A DNA stretch of 64,000 bases from Geodermatophilus sabuli (lineage in GTDB: Bacteria; Actinomycetota; Actinomycetes; Mycobacteriales; Geodermatophilaceae). The position numbers were made by a program, and so were the translations under genes. Location: the NCBI RefSeq assembly GCF_900215145.1, contig NZ_OBDO01000010.1, forward strand, positions 1-64,000, in the 5' to 3' direction. This document shows positions 11,360-22,934 of the stretch, piece after piece. Below the pieces are notes generated by a model, which saw only the letters and a list, made by a program, of their open reading frames with translations, did no database searches and was not told the DNA's origin. The first letter of the stretch is position 1; the number at the start of each line of letters is the position of its first letter.

Positions 11360-12798
11360 GACGCCGCCAATGTAGTCGTGGGCCCGGCGACGCCCTCCTC
11401 GGCCGGGGCGGCGGCCCGCGGGGCCACGACCGCGCCGACGAGGGCCAGGCCGGTGAGCGCCGCCGCGGCGACGGCGACCGCGCCGGGCAGCGGCAGCAGC
11501 GCCGCGGTGGCCGCGGCGACGAGCACCCCGACCAGCCCGACGCAGAGGGCCGCCCCGGTGACGTCCGCGATCTGGAACGCCGCGGAGTCCGCGCCCCGGC
11601 GGTGCTCCGGCGACTGCGCGAGCAGCAGCACGCCGACGCTGGGCATGCCCAGCCCCATCCCGAGCCCGGCCACCGCCCACGTCGCGTAGGCCGGCCAGCC
11701 GCCCACCCCCGGGACGGCGACCAGCGCGCTGGCGCCCACGCCCACGGCGAGCAGCACGAAGCCGACCCGCAGCAGCCGGGCCCGGGACACCGCGGGGTGT
11801 CGCCCCTGCAGCTGGGACGCCGTCGCCCAGCCGACGGCGCCGGCGGTCAGCGGGAGGCCGGCGGCGGTCGGGCTGAAGCCGTGCAGCTGGGTCAGGGCCA
11901 GGGGCAGCAGCACGTCCATCCCGAAGAACGCCCCGGCCAGCAGCCCGCGGGCGCCGACGACGGCCGGCAGCCCGGCCCGCGCGCGGACGACGCCGGCGGG
12001 CAGCAGCCGCCGCAGCCCGAGGGCGAGCGCGACCAGGCCCCCAGCCGCCAGCGCCGGTGCGGCCAGGTCCAGCCGCTGGCCGGCGACCTGCAGGGCGCCG
12101 ATCCCGATCCCGGCGAGCGCCGCCCAGGCCGGTCGGGCACGCCCGCCGGGAGCCCCCGACGACGTCGGCGCGGCGAGGTCGCGCAGCGCCGGCAGCACCA
12201 GCAGCACGCTGACCGTGACCAGGGGCAGCAGGCCGAGGAACACCCAGCGCCAGCTGGCGTGCGTGGTGACCAGCCCGGCGAGCACCGGCCCCACCAGCGC
12301 CGGGAGCACCCAGGCCGCGGAGATCGCACCGAACAGGCGGGGTCGCAGCGACGCCCCGTAGGCCTGCCCGGCGACGACGTACAGCGAGACCGCGATCAGC
12401 CCGCCACCGAGACCCTGCACGGCCCGGGCGGCCACCAGCAGCGCCATCGACCCGGCCAGACCCGCGGCGAGCAGCCCGGCACCGAACACCGCGACACCAG
12501 CACCCAGCGCCGACCGGGGGCCCCGCCGGTCACCGAGGTCGCCGCCCACGACCATCCCGATGACCGAGGCCACCAGGTAGGCACTGAACGGCCAGCCGTA
12601 CCAGGCCAGCCCGTCGAGCTCGGCGACCACCGTCGGCATCGCCGTCCCGACGGCCATCGCCTCGAACGCGACCAGGGTGACCAGCAGGAGCAGACCGGAC
12701 GTCGGCAGCCGGTGCCGACGGTCGAACAGCCCCGCCGCGGGTGCCTCCACGTCCACCTCCCCGCCAACCGTCGCCCGCGGCTCCGGCTTCCCCGACAC
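11356..12798 (-). CDS. MFS transporter, probable drug/metabolite exporter
   Basis: A 480-residue integral membrane protein with at least 12, probably 14, hydrophobic helices. MFS motif A appears as [14 protein letters not shown] after the second helix, and the fourth-helix region has the [19 protein letters not shown] motif typical of DHA-type exporters. GTG 12798 gives a 30-residue cytoplasmic leader before helix 1. The stop overlaps the cysteine desulfurase ATG (ATGA), so it is co-translated with sulfur-transfer genes although no functional link is obvious. Substrate cannot be read from sequence. Confidence 0.85.
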   Translation of the reverse strand: MSGKPEPRATVGGEVDVEAPAAGLFDRRHRLPTSGLLLLVTLVAFEAMAVGTAMPTVVAELDGLAWYGWPFSAYLVASVIGMVVGGDLGDRRGPRSALGAGVAVFGAGLLAAGLAGSMALLVAARAVQGLGGGLIAVSLYVVAGQAYGASLRPRLFGAISAAWVLPALVGPVLAGLVTTHASWRWVFLGLLPLVTVSVLLVLPALRDLAAPTSSGAPGGRARPAWAALAGIGIGALQVAGQRLDLAAPALAAGGLVALALGLRRLLPAGVVRARAGLPAVVGARGLLAGAFFGMDVLLPLALTQLHGFSPTAAGLPLTAGAVGWATASQLQGRHPAVSRARLLRVGFVLLAVGVGASALVAVPGVGGWPAYATWAVAGLGMGLGMPSVGVLLLAQSPEHRRGADSAAFQIADVTGAALCVGLVGVLVAAATAALLPLPGAVAVAAAALTGLALVGAVVAPRAAAPAEEGVAGPTTTLAAS

Positions 12799-12802
12799 AC
12801 CG

Positions 12803-12833
12803 AGCGCCGGCCCCGTCGGACGGGACCGGCGCT
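12803..12833 (-). terminator. Hairpin terminator after etfA
   Basis: AGCGCCGGCCCCGTC is followed almost immediately by GACGGGACCGGCGCT, a 15-bp near-perfect inverted repeat with one mismatch, in the 99-bp gap after the etfA stop. It abuts the GTG start of the MFS gene, so it could also reduce read-through into that gene. Confidence 0.5.
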
Positions 12834-12897
12834 GGGTGTGGCTCGCTGCCGGGGCCCGCGCCGAACGCCAGCGGGGCGTGGGGGGCAGCGAGGTCCT

Positions 12898-13860
12898 CTA
12901 CTTGCGGGCGGTGATCAGCTCGGTGGCTGCGGGGACGACGGTGTTCAGGTCGCCGACGATGCCGAAGTCGGCCAGCTCGAAGATCGGGGCCTCGGGGTCC
13001 TTGTTGACCGCGACGATGGTCTTGCTGGTCTGCATGCCGGCCCGGTGCTGGATGGCCCCGGAGATGCCGACGGCGATGTACAGCTGCGGGGAGACGGTCT
13101 TGCCGGTCTGCCCCACCTGGAAGGTGTGCGGGTAGAAGCCGGAGTCCACCGCCGCCCGGGACGCACCGACCGCGGCACCCAGGGAGTCGGCCAGGCCCTC
13201 GATGACCGAGAAGTTCTCCGCCGAGGCGACCCCCCGGCCGCCGGAGACCACGATCGCGGCCTCGGTCAGCTCGGGGCGGGAGGACTTCTGCTCCACCACC
13301 CGGTCCACCACGCGGGCGGCCTTCGCGGCGTCGGACAGCTGCACGGTCACGGTCTCCTCCGCGGCCGCGGCCGGCGCCGGGGTGGGGGTGACCGAGTTGC
13401 CGCGCACCGTGTAGATCGGGGTGCCGGCGGTCACGCGCGAGTGCACGATCGTCGCCCCGGCGAACGCGGTCTGGGTCGCGGTGCCGTCGGGGGCGATCTC
13501 GGTGACGTCGGTGAGGAACCCCGAGCCGGTCTTGACCGCCAGCCGGGCGGCGACCTCCTTGCCCTCCGGAGAGGAGGGGATCACCACCGCCGCCGGTGAC
13601 CTGTCGGCCACCAACTGCGCCAGCACCTCGGCCTTCGGGGCGACCAGGAAGTTCTCGATGTCGTCGGACTCGGCGACGTACACCTTCGCCGCGCCGTACT
13701 CGGCCAGCTGCTCGCGCGCCTCGGCGGCCGAGCCGGGGGCGCCGGCGACGACCGCGGACGGCTCGCCGAGCGCGCGGGCCGCGGTCAGCGCCTCCAGGGT
13801 GATCTTGCGGACGCCGCCGCCGGCCGGGTTGCCCTCGACCAGGACCAGGACCTCTGCCAT
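12898..13860 (-). CDS. etfA: Electron transfer flavoprotein alpha subunit
   Basis: EtfA carries FAD and, with EtfB, shuttles electrons from acyl-CoA and related dehydrogenases to the respiratory chain. The 320-residue protein has the ETF N-terminal fold ([20 protein letters not shown]) and the C-terminal FAD-binding signature, about residues 260-310 ([13 protein letters not shown] ... [20 protein letters not shown]). An Ala/Pro-rich linker ([16 protein letters not shown]) joins the domains. It starts 42 bp after etfB and is followed by a strong hairpin. Confidence 0.97.
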   Translation of the reverse strand: MAEVLVLVEGNPAGGGVRKITLEALTAARALGEPSAVVAGAPGSAAEAREQLAEYGAAKVYVAESDDIENFLVAPKAEVLAQLVADRSPAAVVIPSSPEGKEVAARLAVKTGSGFLTDVTEIAPDGTATQTAFAGATIVHSRVTAGTPIYTVRGNSVTPTPAPAAAAEETVTVQLSDAAKAARVVDRVVEQKSSRPELTEAAIVVSGGRGVASAENFSVIEGLADSLGAAVGASRAAVDSGFYPHTFQVGQTGKTVSPQLYIAVGISGAIQHRAGMQTSKTIVAVNKDPEAPIFELADFGIVGDLNTVVPAATELITARK

Positions 13861-13902
13861 GACTGCTCTCGTCTCCTCGTGCGGATGTCGGTCGGGGTCG
13901 GG

Positions 13903-14682
13903 TCAGACGATCTTCTGGCCGGCGAGGTAGTCGACCAGCTTGGCGCCGCCGTCGCCCTCGTCGACGACCTTCACGCCCTCGCCCTTGGGCGGGCGGCCGG
14001 TGAAGTCGAGCACCTCACTCGTCGCCGAGCCCGCACCCACCGTGCCGGGGTCGATGCCCAGGTCGGCCAGCGTCTTCTTCTCCACCGGCTTCTTCTTGGC
14101 GGCCATGATCCCCTTGAAGGAGGGGTAGCGCGGCTCGTTGATGGTGTCCCAGGTGGACACGATCGCCGGCAGCGGCGCCTCCAGCGCCCAGTAGCCGCCG
14201 TCGGTCTGCCGCTCCACCTTGGCCACGCCCCCGTCGACGGTGAGCTTGCGCGCCCCGGACAGCTGCGGCAGGCCCAGCCGCTCGGCCAGCAGCGCCGGCA
14301 TCACCGACATCTGCGAGTCGGTCGCCTCCGCACCGCACAGCACCAGGTCGTACTCCAGCTGGCCCAGCGCCGCGGCCAGCACCGCGGAGGTCTGCACCGC
14401 GTCCGACCCGTGGATCGCCTCGTCGGTGACGTGCACCGCGCGGTCGGCGCCCATCGACAGCCCCTTGCGGATGGCGTCGGCGGCCGAGTCCGGCCCCACG
14501 GTGAGGATGGTGACCTCGCCGCCCTGCGCCTCCTTGAGCTGGAGGGCCTCCTCCAGGGCGTACTCGTCGATCTCGTTGAGCACGTTGTCCGCACTGCCCC
14601 GGGCGACGGTGTTGTCCGCCGGATCCAGAGTGCGCTCACTCCCGGAATCGGGGACCTGCTTGACCAGAACGACGATGTTCAT
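13903..14682 (-). CDS. etfB: Electron transfer flavoprotein beta subunit
   Basis: EtfB is the AMP-binding partner of EtfA. The 259-residue product begins MNIVVLVKQVPDSGSERTLD and contains the family motif region YDLVLCGAEATDSQMSVMPALLAERLGLPQ. It is first in the etfBA pair; 69 bp upstream of its ATG lies the palindrome GTTACC-GCCG-GGTAAC, related to sites before ccr and ecm in this window, which suggests shared control with acyl-CoA metabolism. Confidence 0.97.
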   Translation of the reverse strand: MNIVVLVKQVPDSGSERTLDPADNTVARGSADNVLNEIDEYALEEALQLKEAQGGEVTILTVGPDSAADAIRKGLSMGADRAVHVTDEAIHGSDAVQTSAVLAAALGQLEYDLVLCGAEATDSQMSVMPALLAERLGLPQLSGARKLTVDGGVAKVERQTDGGYWALEAPLPAIVSTWDTINEPRYPSFKGIMAAKKKPVEKKTLADLGIDPGTVGAGSATSEVLDFTGRPPKGEGVKVVDEGDGGAKLVDYLAGQKIV

Positions 14683-14750
14683 CGTCAGACCTACCTCCGC
14701 GCTGGGTCAGGGGGTCGCGGGCCGGCGCCCGCCTCGCTCTGATAGTGGAG

Positions 14751-14766
14751 GTTACCGCCGGGTAAC
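14751..14766 (-). promoter_or_regulatory. Candidate operator, GTTACC palindrome upstream of etfB
   Basis: GTTACC-GCCG-GGTAAC has perfect 6-bp arms around a 4-bp centre, 69-84 bp upstream of the etfB ATG. The same core, GTTACC-N3-GRGTA, occurs upstream of ccr (44124-44139, opposite orientation) and ecm (59114-59129). The size and symmetry are typical of TetR-family operators; the regulator is not in this window as far as I can tell. Confidence 0.5.
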
Positions 14767-14798
14767 GGAGACGCCGTCCCTGGCTCCGGTGACGCCCG

Positions 14799-15932
14799 TC
14801 ACGCCGTCCCGGCGGGGTCGCGGAGTTCCGGGGAGGACTCGGCCGGTGCCACCAGCACGGGGCGCTCGGCGGGGGTGACCGTCACCGCGGCGCCGGGGAC
14901 GAGATCGGCGCTCTCGGCACTTGCCACGTCCACCGCCACCTCGAGGTCCCCGGGCAGCGCAACGGCCAGCCGGGTGGTGGCGCCGGAGAAGGTGCGAGTC
15001 ACGACCCGGCCGGCACCGGCCGGGTCGGCGCGGACGGTGAGGGACTCCGGCCGCACCAGCGCGACCAGCGGGCCGGCCGACGGCAACGCCCCCGTGACGG
15101 GCCGGTGGACGCCGAGCAGCCCCACTCCCCCGTCGACCGGCTCCGCGGGCAGCCGGTTCATCGTGCCGACGAACTCGGCGACGAACGCCGTCGCCGGCCG
15201 CTCGTAGAGGTCATCGGGGGAGGCGACCTGCTCCAGTCGTCCCTGCCGCAGCACGCCCACGCGGTCGGCCACCGACAGCGCCTCGGCCTGGTCGTGGGTG
15301 ACGAAGACGGTGGTGATGCCCAGCTCGAGCTGGATGCGGCGGATCTCCTCCCGCAGCTGGACCCGCACCTGGGCGTCCAGCGCCGACAGCGGTTCGTCGA
15401 GCAGCAGCACCTGCGGGGCGACGGCGAGCGCGCGGGCCAGGGCGACCCGCTGCTGCTGGCCGCCGGAGAGCTGGTGGGGGTAGTGACCGCCGCGGTCGGC
15501 GAGCCCCACCAGCTCCAGCAGTTCGACGGCCCGCCGCCGCTGCTCGGCCCTCCCCCGCCGGCGCACCCGCAGGCCGAAGCCCACGTTGTCGGCGACGGTG
15601 AGGTTGGGGAACAGGCTGTAGGCCTGGAAGACCATCCCCATGTCCCGCTTGCTGGCCGGGACGCCGGTGATGTCCCGCCCGTCCAGCAGCACCTGCCCGG
15701 CATCGGGCCGCTCGAAGCCGGCGATCGCCCGCAGCGCCGTCGTCTTCCCGCAGCCCGACGGACCCAGCAGGGCGAGGAACTCCCCACCGCGGATGTCGAG
15801 GTCGAGCCCGTCGAGGGCCAGTACCGAGCCGTACCGGCGGGTGATGCCGGCCAGCCGGACGGCGACGCCGGGGTGCTCGCGCAGGTCGGCCGGCGCCGCG
15901 GCGGCGCGCGTGGCGGCCGGGGTCGTGGTCAT
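14799..15932 (-). CDS. ABC importer ATPase (PotA/FbpC-like)
   Basis: A 377-residue ATPase that powers the importer encoded just upstream. Walker A GPSGCGKTT is at 57-65; the Q-loop (MVFQAYSLFPNLTV), signature LSGGQQQR, Walker B VLLLDEPLSALD and H-loop VFVTHDQAEA follow in order, then a TOBE-type C-terminal domain (about 265-365). ATG 15932 overlaps the stop of the second permease (ATGA). It belongs to the subfamily serving ferric iron, polyamine, phosphonate and thiamine importers; the cargo cannot be decided from the ATPase. Confidence 0.93.
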   Translation of the reverse strand: MTTTPAATRAAAAPADLREHPGVAVRLAGITRRYGSVLALDGLDLDIRGGEFLALLGPSGCGKTTALRAIAGFERPDAGQVLLDGRDITGVPASKRDMGMVFQAYSLFPNLTVADNVGFGLRVRRRGRAEQRRRAVELLELVGLADRGGHYPHQLSGGQQQRVALARALAVAPQVLLLDEPLSALDAQVRVQLREEIRRIQLELGITTVFVTHDQAEALSVADRVGVLRQGRLEQVASPDDLYERPATAFVAEFVGTMNRLPAEPVDGGVGLLGVHRPVTGALPSAGPLVALVRPESLTVRADPAGAGRVVTRTFSGATTRLAVALPGDLEVAVDVASAESADLVPGAAVTVTPAERPVLVAPAESSPELRDPAGTA

Positions 15933-16813
15933 GCGGACTCCTTCCCCGTCCGCCGGCGGTCCAGCGCGGAGATCAGCAGCAACAGCACCCAGGTCATCAC
16001 GAGGGAGAGCACCGAGACCGCCACCGACAGCTGTGGCCGGGACCCGGAGATCTCCAGGATCCACGTCGGGAAGGTCCGGAAGCCCAGGATCTGGGCGATG
16101 GTGAACTCCCCCAGCACCAGGGCGAGGGTCAGGAACGAGGCGTTGAGCACCGACGTGCGCAGCACGGGCAGCACGACCGAGACCAGCACGCGCGGCCACG
16201 AGGCGCCGAGGTTGCGGGCCGCTTCGGTCAGCGTGCGCAGGTCGGTGCCGCGCAGGCCGGCGTCCAGCGCCCGGTAGACGAACGGCAGCGCGAGGACGGC
16301 GTAGACGAGGACGAGGATCCACGGCAGTGAGGGGCGCTGCAGGGCGAAGAACGCCTCGGCCAACGGGGTCCCGAAGAAGTGGTCCGGGGCCCAGGCGAGC
16401 ACGCTGCGCACCCCCACGACCAGCGCGATCGGCGGGAGCACCAGCGGCAGCAGGGTGAGCAGCTCCACCGTCGTCCGCAGGCGGGGCAGCCGCAGCTCGA
16501 CCAGGACGACGGTCGGCACCATGAGCACCAGCGCGATGACCACGGTGAGCACGGCGATCGTCAGCGAGCGGGCGAAGGTCTCCGCGAAGCCCTCGGCCCC
16601 CGGGATGCTCGTGTAGTTCTCCGCCGTCAGTCCGCCGGTGCCGCGGTCGCGGACGGTGAACCACACCGACCCGGCGATGGGCACCAGGAAGTACAGGCCG
16701 AACAGCGCCAGCACCACCCAGCGCCAGGCGCCGGCCCCCCGCCGGCCCGGCCGCACCGGTGCGTCGGGGGCGACGCCGCCGGCGCCGGCGATGCCGGAGG
16801 TCGCCATGGTCAC
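15929..16813 (-). CDS. ABC importer permease, second subunit
   Basis: A 294-residue membrane protein with about six helices and the EAA-type cytoplasmic loop for the ATPase (TEAARNLGASWPRVLVSVVLP). It resembles PotC/CysW-type permeases. GTG 16813 overlaps the stop of the first permease by 4 bases; an in-frame ATG two codons later (16807) is an alternative. Its stop overlaps the ATPase start, so all four importer genes are translationally coupled. Confidence 0.9.
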   Translation of the reverse strand: MTMATSGIAGAGGVAPDAPVRPGRRGAGAWRWVVLALFGLYFLVPIAGSVWFTVRDRGTGGLTAENYTSIPGAEGFAETFARSLTIAVLTVVIALVLMVPTVVLVELRLPRLRTTVELLTLLPLVLPPIALVVGVRSVLAWAPDHFFGTPLAEAFFALQRPSLPWILVLVYAVLALPFVYRALDAGLRGTDLRTLTEAARNLGASWPRVLVSVVLPVLRTSVLNASFLTLALVLGEFTIAQILGFRTFPTWILEISGSRPQLSVAVSVLSLVMTWVLLLLISALDRRRTGKESA

Positions 16814-17751
16814 GTCAGCCACCGCTGGGTGCGGCGCTGCACCCAGGCGTAGAAGGCCATGACCAGGCCGATGAGCACGACCATCCCGAGGGCGAGGGCC
16901 TTGCCGAGGTTCTCCGCACCGACGACGACGTTGCTGGAGAGGGCGTCGGCGATCTGCAGGGTGACCAGCGGGATGCTGCTCCCCACCAGCGCGCGGGCGG
17001 TGGCGTAGGCGGCGAAGGCCGAGGCGAACAGCAGCATCGTCGCGCCGATCACCGGCGGGGCGAGCACCGGTCCGCCGACGTACCGCCAGTACTGCCACCC
17101 GCTGGCGCCGAGGTTGTCGGCGGCCTCCCGCCACTGCGGACGCAGGGCTTCCAGGGCCGGCGTGATGGTCAGGACCATGAGCGGGACCAGGAAGTACAGG
17201 TAGACCAGTGCGAGACCGGCCATCGAGTACAGCGAGAAGCCGGACAGTCCCAGGGTGTCGGTGACCAGCGCGGTGACCACGCCGGCGTTGCCGATGGTCG
17301 CGATGAAGGCGAAGGCCAGGGGGATGCCGCCGAAGTTGGCCAGGACGCCGGAGGCGGTGAGCACCAGCCGGCGCAGCAGCCGGCCGCGGCGGGCCCGGAG
17401 CACGGCGATCGCCAGCGCGAGCCCGAGCACCGCGCCGAGCACCGCGGTGAGCGCCGACAGCTGCAGGCTGCCGACGTAGGCCCGCCGGTAGGCACCCTCG
17501 GTGATCGTCGCCAGGTTCGCCGCCGACCACCCCTCCTCGAAGGTCACCGGGTCGGTGACCCGGAAGGCCTCCACCCCGAGCACGACGACCGGCAGCACCA
17601 GGAAGACCGCGACGTAGAGGAAGAACGGGACAGCGCCGAGCCAGACCAGCACCCGGCCGCGGCCGCCCCGGCGCGCAGGCGGGCGCGTCCGGTCCGGGGC
17701 GGCGGCCGGCGGGCCGCCGTCCCGGACCGGGGTGTCGGCTGCGGTGCTCAG
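16810..17751 (-). CDS. ABC importer permease, first subunit
   Basis: A PotB-like permease with about six helices and an EAA loop (REAADNLGASGWQYWRYVGGP). The start is uncertain. No ATG or GTG lies near the end of the upstream binding-protein gene; a CTG at 17751 overlaps that gene's TGA by 3 bases and would give a 313-residue protein with an Ala/Pro/Arg-rich leader, in keeping with the overlapping junctions of the operon. The first conventional start is GTG 17652, giving 280 residues starting at the first helix (VLVWLGAVPFFLYVAVF). Coordinates use the CTG. Confidence 0.8.
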   Translation of the reverse strand: MSTAADTPVRDGGPPAAAPDRTRPPARRGGRGRVLVWLGAVPFFLYVAVFLVLPVVVLGVEAFRVTDPVTFEEGWSAANLATITEGAYRRAYVGSLQLSALTAVLGAVLGLALAIAVLRARRGRLLRRLVLTASGVLANFGGIPLAFAFIATIGNAGVVTALVTDTLGLSGFSLYSMAGLALVYLYFLVPLMVLTITPALEALRPQWREAADNLGASGWQYWRYVGGPVLAPPVIGATMLLFASAFAAYATARALVGSSIPLVTLQIADALSSNVVVGAENLGKALALGMVVLIGLVMAFYAWVQRRTQRWLT

Positions 17752-18908
17752 CCGGACATCTCCGCGTTCCAGCGCTCGGCGACCACGTCGCGAGCAGCGG
17801 TCTCCTGCTCCTGGCTCGGGAACTCCGCGGTGCCCTCGACCGGCGGCAGCGCGGACAGCGCGTCGGCGTCGGCCGTGCCGGCCTCCTCCATCGCAGGCAG
17901 GCGCACCGGGCGGGCGCCACCGCGCAGCCAGATGTTCTGGCCCTCGTCGCTGTAGAGGAACTCCTGCCACAGCCGGGCGGCGGCCGGGTGCGGGGCGAAC
18001 CGACTGATGGCCTGGTTGTAGTAGCCACCGAACAGCCCGTCGGACGGGACGGCGACCTGCCACTGGGCGCCCTGGTCGACGAGGTCGTCGGTCAGGGCGG
18101 CGTTGTTGTAGTCCCAGTCGATGGAGATGGGGGTCTCGCCGCTGAGGATCGTCGCCGGGGTGATCTCCACCGGGTTCCAGTTGCCGGCGTCCTTCACCTG
18201 ACGGAAGAAGTCGACGCCCGGGCCGATGTCGTCGAGGTCCCCGCCGTTGGCCAGCGAGGCGGCCCAGACGCCCGAGAACGCCGCCGTCGCCTGCGTCGGG
18301 TTGCCGTTGAGGGCCACCAGGCCGGCGTACTGCGGGTCCAGCAACTCGGCGAAGGTCGTCGGGCACTGCCCGACGACCGACGCGTTGCACCCGATCGACA
18401 CGTAGCCGCCGTAGTCGTTGACCCAGTACCCCTCGGGGTCCTTCTGGCCCTCGGGGATCTCGTCCCAGGTCTGCACCTGGTACGGCGCGAGGAGGTCCTG
18501 CGCCTTCGCCTGGTGGTGGAACGGGGTGCCGAGGTCGAGCACGTCGGGGGCTCGGTCCTGGCCGCGCTGGCTGGTCACTGCGTTGAGCTCGTCCTGGCTG
18601 GACCCGTCGGGCAGGGCGCTGACGACCTCGATGCCGTACTTCTCGGTGAAGGTCTCGATCATCTCGCCGTAGTTCGCCCAGTCCGGCGGGAGCGCGATGA
18701 CGTTCAGCGTGCCCTCGGCCTGCGCGGCCTCGACCAGCGCGTCGAGGTCACCGACGTCCTGCAGGGAGGTCGCGGTCGCCGCCCCGCTGTCCGATCCCCC
18801 GCCGCCGGAGCCCTCGTCCCCGCCCCCGCACGCGGCCAGGACCAGGGCGGCGGCCAGGGTGGCCGCCGCCCGCACGGTGGGTCGTCTGCTCGGGGCACTG
18901 CACTGCAC
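17748..18908 (-). CDS. ABC importer substrate-binding lipoprotein
   Basis: A 386-residue extracellular solute-binding protein. The leader RRPTVRAAATLAAALVLAAC is a lipoprotein signal with the modified cysteine at 27 and a Gly/Ser-rich tether. The mature domain (TLNVIALPPDWANYGEMIE, later PISIDWDYNNAAL and GQNIWLRGGARP) is of the type 1/6 periplasmic binding fold used for iron, polyamines or aminoethylphosphonate. It is the first gene of the SBP-permease-permease-ATPase operon. The start is GTG 18908. I cannot assign the ligand. Confidence 0.88.
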   Translation of the reverse strand: MQCSAPSRRPTVRAAATLAAALVLAACGGGDEGSGGGGSDSGAATATSLQDVGDLDALVEAAQAEGTLNVIALPPDWANYGEMIETFTEKYGIEVVSALPDGSSQDELNAVTSQRGQDRAPDVLDLGTPFHHQAKAQDLLAPYQVQTWDEIPEGQKDPEGYWVNDYGGYVSIGCNASVVGQCPTTFAELLDPQYAGLVALNGNPTQATAAFSGVWAASLANGGDLDDIGPGVDFFRQVKDAGNWNPVEITPATILSGETPISIDWDYNNAALTDDLVDQGAQWQVAVPSDGLFGGYYNQAISRFAPHPAAARLWQEFLYSDEGQNIWLRGGARPVRLPAMEEAGTADADALSALPPVEGTAEFPSQEQETAARDVVAERWNAEMSG

Positions 18909-19030
18909 GTCTGTCCTCCAGGGTGGGTCCGTGTGGCTGCCGGGATGGTGGCAGAGAGCGGCCGCTCCGGACGGGGCGCGGACACCGACGCCCGGTGTCC
19001 ATCCGGGGAACACCCGGCTGTCGGCCCTGG

Positions 19031-19816
19031 TCAGCGGCCGGTGAACGTGGCCTTGCCGGGCCCGTTCTCCAGGAACGACGCCATGCCGGCCTTCTGGTCC
19101 TCGGTGTCGAACAGCTCGGCGAACAGCTGGCTCTCCAGCGCGAGGCCGTCGGGCAGCGTCATGTCCAGGCCCTCGTCGACGGCCCGCTTCGCGGCGGCCA
19201 GCGCCAAGGGCGGGCCGGCGGCGAACTTGCGGGCCATCGCCACCGCGGTGGCGTGCACCTCCTCGTCGGGGACGACGGCGTCGGCCAGCCCGATCTCCAG
19301 GGCCTCCTCGGCGCCGACGTGCCGGCCGGTGAAGACGAGGTCCTTGGCCTTGGCGGGGCCGACCAGGCGGGACAGCCGCTGGGTGCCCCCCGCGCCGGGG
19401 ATGACGCCCAGCAGGATCTCCGGCTGGCCGATCTTCGCCCCGGCGCCCATGACGCGGAAGTCGGCGCACAGGGCGAGCTCGTAGCCGCCGCCGAGGGCGT
19501 ACCCGGTGATGGCGGCGATGACCGGCTTCGGGATGCGCTGCACGGTGGTGAAGGAGTTCGTCAGCTCCCGGCCCCACGCGACCATGCCGCGGCCGTCGAG
19601 CTGGGACATGGCCTTGATGTCGGCTCCGGCGGCGAAGACCCGCTCCCCGCCGTAGACCACCACAGCGCGGACGTCCTCGCGCTCACCGGCCTCGAGCGCG
19701 GCGGCGCGCACCTCCATGTGCAGCTGCTCGTTGATCGCGTTCATCTTCGGACGGTCGAGGCGGATCGTGCCCACCCCGCCCTCCACCTGCAAGGTCACGA
19801 ACTCCGGCGCTGCCAT
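19031..19816 (-). CDS. Enoyl-CoA hydratase
   Basis: A crotonase-superfamily protein of 261 residues, the usual length, which hydrates trans-2-enoyl-CoA in fatty acid and amino acid breakdown. The oxyanion-hole segment is AAGADIKAMSQLD, and GYALGGGYELALCADFRVMGAGAKIGQPEILLGVIPGAGGTQRL carries both glutamates (GGGYELAL and GQPEILLG) expected of a true hydratase. The ATG follows no clear operon partner; the upstream ABC ATPase gene ends 48 bp away. Physiological chain length is unknown. Confidence 0.93.
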   Translation of the reverse strand: MAAPEFVTLQVEGGVGTIRLDRPKMNAINEQLHMEVRAAALEAGEREDVRAVVVYGGERVFAAGADIKAMSQLDGRGMVAWGRELTNSFTTVQRIPKPVIAAITGYALGGGYELALCADFRVMGAGAKIGQPEILLGVIPGAGGTQRLSRLVGPAKAKDLVFTGRHVGAEEALEIGLADAVVPDEEVHATAVAMARKFAAGPPLALAAAKRAVDEGLDMTLPDGLALESQLFAELFDTEDQKAGMASFLENGPGKATFTGR

Positions 19817-19863
19817 GGAAGGCCTCCAACGGGGGTGGACGACGTCGTCGCCGCACCCTAGCT

Positions 19864-20655
19864 TCAGGCCGCGCGGCGGGCGGTCCAGCGTCCGTCTGCA
19901 CGCTGCACCTGCAGGGCCAGCCCGAAGGTGTCCGACAGCGACTGCTGGGTCAGCACCTGCTCGACCGGCCCGCCGGCCACCACCTCGCCGGCACGCAGCA
20001 GCAGGGCGTGGGTGTAGCCGGGCGGGATCTCCTCGACGTGGTGGGTGACCAGCACCTGGGCCGGGGCGTACAGGTAGCGGGCGAGGTCGGCCAGCCGGCT
20101 GACGAGGTCCTCCCGGCCACCGAGGTCGAGGCCGGCGCCGGGCTCGTCGAGCAGCAGCAGCTCGGGGTCGGGCATCAGCGCGCGGGCGATCTGCACGCGC
20201 TTGCGCTCACCCTCGCTCAGGGTGCCGAACGGGCGGTGCGCCATCGGGGACACGCCCCACTGCTGCATCAGCATCGCCGCGCGGGTGAGGTCGTGGACGT
20301 CGTAGCGCTCCCGCCACCGGCCGAGGACCGCGTACCCGGCGGAGAGGACGACGTCACCGGTCCGCTCCGACGACGAGATGCGCTGGGCCAGGGCGGCGCT
20401 GGTCAGGCCGATCCGCGGGCGCAGCTCGAAGACGTCAACCGCGCCGAGGGTCTCCCCCAGCAGCCGCACGGTGCCCCGGGTCGGGTGCAGGTGCGCGGCG
20501 GCCAGCTGCAGCAGCGTCGTCTTGCCCGCGCCGTTGGGGCCCAGCACCACCCACCGCTGGTCGGCCTCGACCGTCCAGTCGACCCCGCGCAGCAGGTACG
20601 CCTGCCCTCGGACGACGTCCACACCGTGCATCTCGACGACCGGCTCGCTCGACAC
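19864..20655 (-). CDS. Stand-alone ABC transporter ATP-binding protein
   Basis: A 263-residue ATPase with Walker A GPNGAGKTT, signature LSEGERKRVQIARAL, Walker B ELLLLDEPGAGLDL and H-loop VLVTHHVEEIPPGYTHALLL. No permease or binding protein adjoins it. Its layout, with a central RWRERYDVHDLTRAAMLMQQWGV insert, resembles the molybdate-type (ModF-like) or uncharacterised cytoplasmic ATPases of actinobacteria. GTG 20655 gives MSSEPVVEMHGVDVVRGQ; the open frame extends upstream antisense to glgX without homology. It is divergent from glgX, 74 bp apart. Confidence 0.85.
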   Translation of the reverse strand: MSSEPVVEMHGVDVVRGQAYLLRGVDWTVEADQRWVVLGPNGAGKTTLLQLAAAHLHPTRGTVRLLGETLGAVDVFELRPRIGLTSAALAQRISSSERTGDVVLSAGYAVLGRWRERYDVHDLTRAAMLMQQWGVSPMAHRPFGTLSEGERKRVQIARALMPDPELLLLDEPGAGLDLGGREDLVSRLADLARYLYAPAQVLVTHHVEEIPPGYTHALLLRAGEVVAGGPVEQVLTQQSLSDTFGLALQVQRADGRWTARRAA

Positions 20656-20729
20656 GCCCCCATCCAACCAACCCGCCCGGTGCCCCCGCCCTCCACCCGC
20701 CGGACGCCCCGGGTTGGCACCATGCCCCT

Positions 20730-22868
<2,139 letters not shown>

Positions 22869-22910
22869 CCGGGGAACGGGCAGCGGCTCAGCGCAGCAGG
22901 GGAACGGCGG

Positions 22911-22929
22911 TGCGGTCCGGAGGACCGCA
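22911..22929. terminator. Bidirectional hairpin between glgX and the FHA gene
   Basis: TGCGGTCC-GGA-GGACCGCA has 8-bp perfect arms and a 3-base loop, midway between the convergent stops of glgX (22868) and the FHA gene (22935). No U-tract follows, as is common for actinobacterial terminators. Confidence 0.65.
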
Positions 22930-22934
22930 GTGAC

